A DNA stretch of 27,225 bases, taken from the NCBI GenBank assembly GCA_913041865.1, contig CAJWIW010000002.1, positions 1-27,225 of the forward strand, read 5' to 3'. The notes beneath the pieces were generated by a model. The model had not been told where the DNA came from. It ran no database searches and was given only the letters and a program-made list of their open reading frames with translations. Made by a program: the position numbers and the translations under genes. This stretch comes from an uncultured Gammaproteobacteria bacterium. Its GTDB lineage: Bacteria; Pseudomonadota; Gammaproteobacteria; GCA-002705445; GCA-002716945. This document shows positions 22,923 through 27,225 of this stretch, piece after piece (position 1 is the stretch's first letter; each line of letters starts with the position of its first letter).

Positions 22923-25097
22923 TTATACATTCCGTCTAATCTCTATACGCTTATAGACCTCTATTTGATCACCCTCACGAACATCATTATAATCCTTGAC
23001 GCCAATGCCACATTCTGTACCGCTTTTTACCTCTTTTACATCCTCTTTGAAACGTCTCAGTGATTCTAATTCTCCTTCATAGATCACGATATTATCTCTT
23101 AACACTCTAATTGGTTGGTCCTTTTGAATTACTCCCTCGCTAACTATTGATCCAGCGATGGCGCCAATTTTAGATGATCTGAAGACATCTTTTACCTCCG
23201 CTATACCAATTATTTCCTCTTTTATATCTGGGTCTAGTAATCCAGACAATTGCTGTTTTACATTATCTATAAGATCATAAATCACACTAAAATAATGTAA
23301 ATCTTGTCCATTTACTTCTATTAATTTTTTTGCTTTCACATCAGCCCTTACATTAAATCCGATTATTTTTGAATTTGAGCTCATTGCAAGATTGGCATCA
23401 GATTCTGTAATCGCACCAACTCCACTATAAATAATGTCCAATCCAACATCATCATTTTTAATAGCTTTAAGAGAAGATACGATTGCTTCTGCGCTACCTT
23501 GAACATCTGATTTAACTATTAGATTAATAATTTTTTTTGATTTAGCGTTATCAGAATTAAAATTATCAATAGAAAATGTTTTTTGCTTTGATTGCATCTC
23601 AATTTCCTTTTGTTTTGACTCTCTTAAAGAGGCTATTTCTTTGACTTTTCTCTCATCACTTGTTGATATTAATTTATCCGCTACATTGGGTGTTCCAGAT
23701 AGGCCAGTTATGACAACTGGGACACTTGGACCAGCAGAATTAATCTCATTATTAAATTCATTAAACATTGCTCGAACTCTTCCAAATTCCTTTCCAACAA
23801 GTACATAATCTTTCTTGTTGAGGATACCTGATTCTACTAAGACTGTTGCAACTGGACCTTTTCCTTTGTCTAGTGAAGACTCGACAACTGTACCAGTTGC
23901 TGCTCCTTCAGCACAAGCTTTCAATTCCAGAATTTCAGATTGTAATGAAATTGCCTCAAGAAGTTGGTCGATTCCCTCGCCTGTAATAGCAGAAACTTTA
24001 ATACATATAGTGTCGCCACCCCACTCTTCTGTAAGAACATTTTTTTGACTTAATTCAGTTAAGATTTTTTCAACATCTGCATTCTCTTTATCAATTTTAT
24101 TTATCGCTACAATTATTGGGACTTTTGCTGATAATGCATGCTCAATAGCTTCTTCTGTTTGAGGCATAACCCCATCATCAGCCGCAACGATAAGTACGAC
24201 TATATCTGTAATTTGAGCACCACGTGCTCTCATTGATGAAAATGCGGCATGCCCTGGTGTATCAAGAAAAGTAATTTTCCCATTTTTCGTATCAACTTGA
24301 TAAGCCCCTATGTGTTGAGTAATTCCGCCGGCCTCAGAGTTTGCTACTTTGGTTTTCCGTATGTAATCTAATAAAGATGTTTTTCCATGGTCGACGTGCC
24401 CCATAATTGTCACAATAGGTGCACGCTGTGTCTCGTTTTCTGTATTAGCTTCCATAGATTCTAGGACTTCATTATCTAAATCAGAACTTTTAATTTTAGC
24501 CTCATGTCCAAGTTCTTCAATAATTAAGATAGCCGTATCTTGATCAAGTGTTTGGTTGATGGTTGCCATAACACCCATGTTCATAAGAGACTTCATTAGC
24601 TCAGATGATTTTATCGACAGCTTTTGAGCTAGCTCACCCACAGTTATAGATTCACTAATTTCTACAGTTTTTCTTACTGGTTCAGTAGGTTTTTCAAATT
24701 GATGTTGTGACAACAAAGACGGATCTGGTTCTACTTTATTTATTGCTTTCTTTGTCTTTGATTTTAAGTGAAGCTCTTTGTTTTCAAATTGCTCAATTTT
24801 TTCATCTTTGCTAAATTTATTTTTCTTTTTCTGACCAGGTAACTCTGACGCTTTTAGTGGTGTAGCATTAGCATTTTTCTTAGTATTTTTATGCGTAGTT
24901 TCAGTCTTTGTTTTTATCTTATCAGACCGACTTAAAGTTTGATTGGTTTTTTTATCAGATGTGGATTGAGTATTGATTATTTTCTTTCGACGTACCTGAA
25001 TTGTAACGTTTTTTGACCCAGGCACAATCTTTGAATTCTTATTATTTTGTCCTCTATCTTTTAAGGATAAACTCTTTTTAGTATCGTTATCAGCCAT
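22923..25097 (-). CDS. infB: Translation initiation factor IF-2
   Basis: GTPase that brings initiator tRNA to the 30S subunit and promotes subunit joining. In the 724-residue product a Lys/Asn-rich low-complexity N-terminus (1-140) is followed by one IF2_N domain (about 148-200), the G domain with GHVDHGKTS (233-241), DTPGHAAF and NKID, then domains II, III and IV. It is shorter than E. coli IF2 (890). The first IF2_N domain found at the extreme N-terminus of most gammaproteobacterial IF2 is missing; instead the start (KKSLSLK, VTIQVRRKK) recalls alphaproteobacterial IF2. It follows nusA by 11 bp. Confidence 0.96.
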   Translation of the reverse strand: MADNDTKKSLSLKDRGQNNKNSKIVPGSKNVTIQVRRKKIINTQSTSDKKTNQTLSRSDKIKTKTETTHKNTKKNANATPLKASELPGQKKKNKFSKDEKIEQFENKELHLKSKTKKAINKVEPDPSLLSQHQFEKPTEPVRKTVEISESITVGELAQKLSIKSSELMKSLMNMGVMATINQTLDQDTAILIIEELGHEAKIKSSDLDNEVLESMEANTENETQRAPIVTIMGHVDHGKTSLLDYIRKTKVANSEAGGITQHIGAYQVDTKNGKITFLDTPGHAAFSSMRARGAQITDIVVLIVAADDGVMPQTEEAIEHALSAKVPIIVAINKIDKENADVEKILTELSQKNVLTEEWGGDTICIKVSAITGEGIDQLLEAISLQSEILELKACAEGAATGTVVESSLDKGKGPVATVLVESGILNKKDYVLVGKEFGRVRAMFNEFNNEINSAGPSVPVVITGLSGTPNVADKLISTSDERKVKEIASLRESKQKEIEMQSKQKTFSIDNFNSDNAKSKKIINLIVKSDVQGSAEAIVSSLKAIKNDDVGLDIIYSGVGAITESDANLAMSSNSKIIGFNVRADVKAKKLIEVNGQDLHYFSVIYDLIDNVKQQLSGLLDPDIKEEIIGIAEVKDVFRSSKIGAIAGSIVSEGVIQKDQPIRVLRDNIVIYEGELESLRRFKEDVKEVKSGTECGIGVKDYNDVREGDQIEVYKRIEIRRNV

Positions 25098-25108
25098 GTT
25101 GATTCCTA

Positions 25109-26602
25109 TTACTCTTTATTGAACCATTTTTGTCTCGCTTCCATAATTATTTTTCCAGCTTGCTCTTCGGTTAATTCTATCATGTCTAGTAATTCATCAA
25201 CAGATAAATCGGCCAAATCATCTTTGCTGTTAATTTCGTGACTGTTTAATTTAATGATATTCTCATCGCTCAGATCCGAAATCTCAGATAGCAGATTACC
25301 TTTATCAATTTTACTTTTCTTTTCATCTAAATTATCTATGGCTCTCTTTCTTAGTTCTTCTATAATTTCAGAGTCAAATGCCTCTATACCATTGAACTCC
25401 TCTAGTGAACAGTAAGCTATCTCACTGATGGTACTAAAACCTTCTGATGCTAGAATATTAGCGACATCCTCATCAACGTTTAACTCCTGCATAAACATAT
25501 CACTGAGTTTAGAATTCTCCTCAGATATTTTATTTTCAGCATCTTCTTTACTCATAACATTCAATGTCCAACCAGTTAACTCGCTCGCTAATCTTACATT
25601 TTGTCCACCTCTGCCGATCGCTTGAGATAATTGCTCTTCTGAGACTGCGATGTCCATTGAGTTACTCTCTTCATCAACTACAATCGATAAAACTTCTGCT
25701 GGTGACATAGCATTAATGACAAATTTTGCTGGATCTTCATCCCACATGATAATATCGATCCTCTCGCCACCTAGTTCATTAGAGACTGATTGAACTCTTG
25801 AGCCACGCATACCAACGCATGCTCCGATAGCGTCAAGTTTCGGATCATTAGATTTCACTGAGATTTTTGCTCTCAAGCCAGGATCACGAGCCGCGCCAAG
25901 TATCTCTATTAACCCCTGTCCTACCTCTGGGACTTCGAGTTTGAATAACTCTACTAAAAATTCAGGAGCTTTCCTTGTTATATATAATTGAGGGCCTCTA
26001 GTTTCAGATTGCACATGACTCAAATAACCCCTTAATCTATCTCCTGAGCGAATTACTTCTTTAGGTATGAGGTTATCTTTCAAAATAATTGCTTCATCTA
26101 TTGTGCCTTTATCAGGCATTCCTAAATCAATAAATACATTACCTTTATCAATTCTTTTGACAATACCAAAAATTAACTGTCCAACTTTTGGTAAATATAA
26201 ATCTACTATCCTACTTCTCTCTGCATCTCTAACTTTTTGTACTATCACATTTTTTGCTGTTTGTGCTAATATCCTACCAAACTCGATAGATGGGATCTCC
26301 TCTTCATAGAAATCATCTAGTTTTAAATTATTATCCTTTGCATATTCATGATCGAGAAGGACCTGTTGATCATCCATTTCTAACTCAACTTCGTCAACTA
26401 TCTTCCACCTTCTGAAAGTTTTATAACTTCCAGTTGATAAATCTATCTCAACTCTTGCATCTATATCTTTTTTTTCCTGTAGACGATACTTTTTCTTTAC
26501 AGCTCCTGCGATTGCTTGTTCGATTGCATCTACAATAACTTCTCTACTAACATTTTTCTCATTGGATACCGTTTCAACAACTAGTAATATCTCTTTATTC
26601 AT
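25109..26602 (-). CDS. nusA: Transcription factor NusA
   Basis: Binds RNA polymerase and nascent RNA, modulating pausing, termination and antitermination. The 497-residue product is almost the E. coli length (495). It has the N-terminal polymerase-binding domain (1-130), an S1 domain (about 135-200), KH1 and KH2 (about 205-345, with GRGGQNVRLASELTGW), and two C-terminal acidic repeats (about 365-425 and 440-495). Two repeats are typical of gammaproteobacteria, where the second contacts the polymerase alpha subunit. It lies 4 bp after rimP. No ylxR gene follows, unlike in alphaproteobacteria. Confidence 0.96.
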   Translation of the reverse strand: MNKEILLVVETVSNEKNVSREVIVDAIEQAIAGAVKKKYRLQEKKDIDARVEIDLSTGSYKTFRRWKIVDEVELEMDDQQVLLDHEYAKDNNLKLDDFYEEEIPSIEFGRILAQTAKNVIVQKVRDAERSRIVDLYLPKVGQLIFGIVKRIDKGNVFIDLGMPDKGTIDEAIILKDNLIPKEVIRSGDRLRGYLSHVQSETRGPQLYITRKAPEFLVELFKLEVPEVGQGLIEILGAARDPGLRAKISVKSNDPKLDAIGACVGMRGSRVQSVSNELGGERIDIIMWDEDPAKFVINAMSPAEVLSIVVDEESNSMDIAVSEEQLSQAIGRGGQNVRLASELTGWTLNVMSKEDAENKISEENSKLSDMFMQELNVDEDVANILASEGFSTISEIAYCSLEEFNGIEAFDSEIIEELRKRAIDNLDEKKSKIDKGNLLSEISDLSDENIIKLNSHEINSKDDLADLSVDELLDMIELTEEQAGKIIMEARQKWFNKE

Positions 26603-26606
26603 TTTT

Positions 26607-27074
26607 TTAAACCTTTATCTCTCTGTTTAAATTCGCTTTTTGGATTTCGCTATAGGGTACAGTAATTTCCATCTTATTCATCTTGAATATAATATCTGAT
26701 TTATCAACATCAAGAATGATACCCCTAATACTTTTTATACCATTAAGTGTTTTTTTTAATTTTACGATTACCTTTTCTCCAATATACTGACTAAAATCAT
26801 CTATTGTGTACAGCTCCCTATTTATGCCCGGTGAACTAACCTCAATTGACATATTTTTAAGATCCACGAAAGATTTATTATTTTTCAGAATATCATCAAT
26901 AATATTTGATACAAATGCACAATCATCTAGGGTGATGCCGCTATTTTTTTCAATTATTATCTCTGCCTTTTTAGTATTTTTCCAACCTGTTATTTTCGTA
27001 TTAAGCACATTAATGTTCTTTTTCAACACTAAATCATTCACAATTTGCATAAGTTCGATCTCTATATTATTCAT
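26607..27074 (-). CDS. rimP: Ribosome maturation factor RimP
   Basis: Needed for efficient 30S assembly. The 155-residue product has the two-domain RimP layout: GITLDDCAFVSN, LKNMSIEVSSPGINREL (family signature), then the Sm-like domain ending SEIQKANL. I start at ATG 27074, which gives the same N-terminal length as E. coli RimP (MNNIEIELMQ against MSTLEQKLTE). ATG 27080 is also possible. ATG 27101 lies in the loop of the terminator hairpin and is rejected. No ribosome site is evident. First gene of the operon down to pnp. Confidence 0.92.
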   Translation of the reverse strand: MNNIEIELMQIVNDLVLKKNINVLNTKITGWKNTKKAEIIIEKNSGITLDDCAFVSNIIDDILKNNKSFVDLKNMSIEVSSPGINRELYTIDDFSQYIGEKVIVKLKKTLNGIKSIRGIILDVDKSDIIFKMNKMEITVPYSEIQKANLNREIKV

Positions 27075-27081
27075 CTGCATT

Positions 27082-27110
27082 AAACAACAAAATAGCCCCA
27101 TTTGGGGCTA
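27082..27110 (-). terminator. Rho-independent terminator or attenuator between tRNA-Met and rimP
   Basis: On the minus strand TAGCCCCA (27110-27103) pairs with TGGGGCTA (27100-27093) over a very short AT loop and is followed by TTTTGTTGTTT. It sits about 70 bp after the tRNA and 8 bp before the rimP ATG. It should end most tRNA transcripts and limit read-through into rimP-nusA-infB. Confidence 0.75.
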
Positions 27111-27178
27111 CGCTTCAATTGTATAATATTTCTTTTCAATAGAGTAGAGAAATCACATGATTTTTTCATTATTAGGTA

Positions 27179-27225
27179 TGGTAGCGGGGGCAGGATTCGA
27201 ACCTACGACCTTTGGGTTATGAGCC
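27179..27225 (-). tRNA. tRNA-Met (CAT), probably initiator; 5' half outside window
   Basis: The visible 3' part, read on the minus strand, has anticodon loop CTCATAA, a CCC run on the 3' side of the anticodon stem (initiator type, pairing with GGG, of which two G are visible), variable loop AGGTC, T arm GTAGG-TTCGAAT-CCTGC, acceptor strand CCCCGCT, discriminator A and an encoded CCA (27181-27179). Its place before rimP-nusA matches the initiator gene metY of E. coli. Base 72 is U where E. coli has A, and the T loop has G57 where E. coli has A. The 1:72 mismatch cannot be checked because base 1 is beyond the edge. An elongator Met or lysidine tRNA-Ile is less likely. Confidence 0.8.

Noticed and set aside
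27075..27101. Longer RimP starting at ATG 27101
   Set aside because: That ATG is inside the terminator loop and the extra nine residues have no counterpart in RimP.

Overview
The window is a gene-dense, AT-rich stretch of bacterial chromosome with short intergenic gaps and many overlapping genes. Gene order points to a gammaproteobacterium with a streamlined genome: lptF-lptG divergent from pepA-holC-valS, guaB-guaA divergent from xseA, and tRNA-Met / rimP / nusA / infB / rbfA / truB / rpsO / pnp with no ylxR. An AT-rich marine lineage such as SAR86 would fit, but this is inference. Three proteins look more like alphaproteobacterial versions (LexA, DksA and the N-terminus of IF2), so class should be confirmed with a tree. 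No insertion sequence, prophage, CRISPR array or rRNA gene was seen.

Layout. 1-669 (-): 5' part of xerD, running off the left edge. 732-2384 (+): moeA and an RDD membrane protein. 2381-4521 (-): lptF-lptG, the inner-membrane permease pair of the LPS exporter. 4605-9243 (+): pepA, holC, valS, with minimal spacing. 9232-10194 (-): a MerR-type regulator of the CarH/LitR family whose cobalamin-binding residues are replaced. 10195-10442: the longest non-coding stretch. It holds a cluster of TTGTC-type repeats, the regulator's probable promoter, and a strong plus-strand terminator that may end a small RNA. 10443-12274 (-): a lexA-dinB SOS pair behind a LexA-type promoter. 12417-15468 (-): guaB-guaA, GMP synthesis from IMP. 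15523-19293 (+): xseA, dksA and acs. 19305-27074 (-): the translation and RNA-decay operon rimP-nusA-infB-rbfA-truB-rpsO-pnp. 27179-27225 (-): 3' part of a Met tRNA, probably the initiator.

How the genes work together. Most are housekeeping: chromosome dimer resolution, LPS transport, peptide turnover, tRNA charging, GMP synthesis, DNA repair, acetate activation, ribosome maturation and RNA turnover. The accessory interest lies at 9232-12323. There, an apparently cobalamin-independent CarH/LitR relative sits beside its own candidate operator array and a possible C-rich small RNA, next to an SOS cassette with the direct-repeat LexA box known from alphaproteobacteria.

Several starts needed correction. 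pnp has no ATG, GTG or TTG that would give a full-length protein and appears to start at ATT (21377). guaA and holC start at TTG and the MerR gene at GTG. pepA, dksA, rpsO and rimP are better begun at internal ATGs than at the longest open frame. All function calls come from reading the translations; no database search was run.
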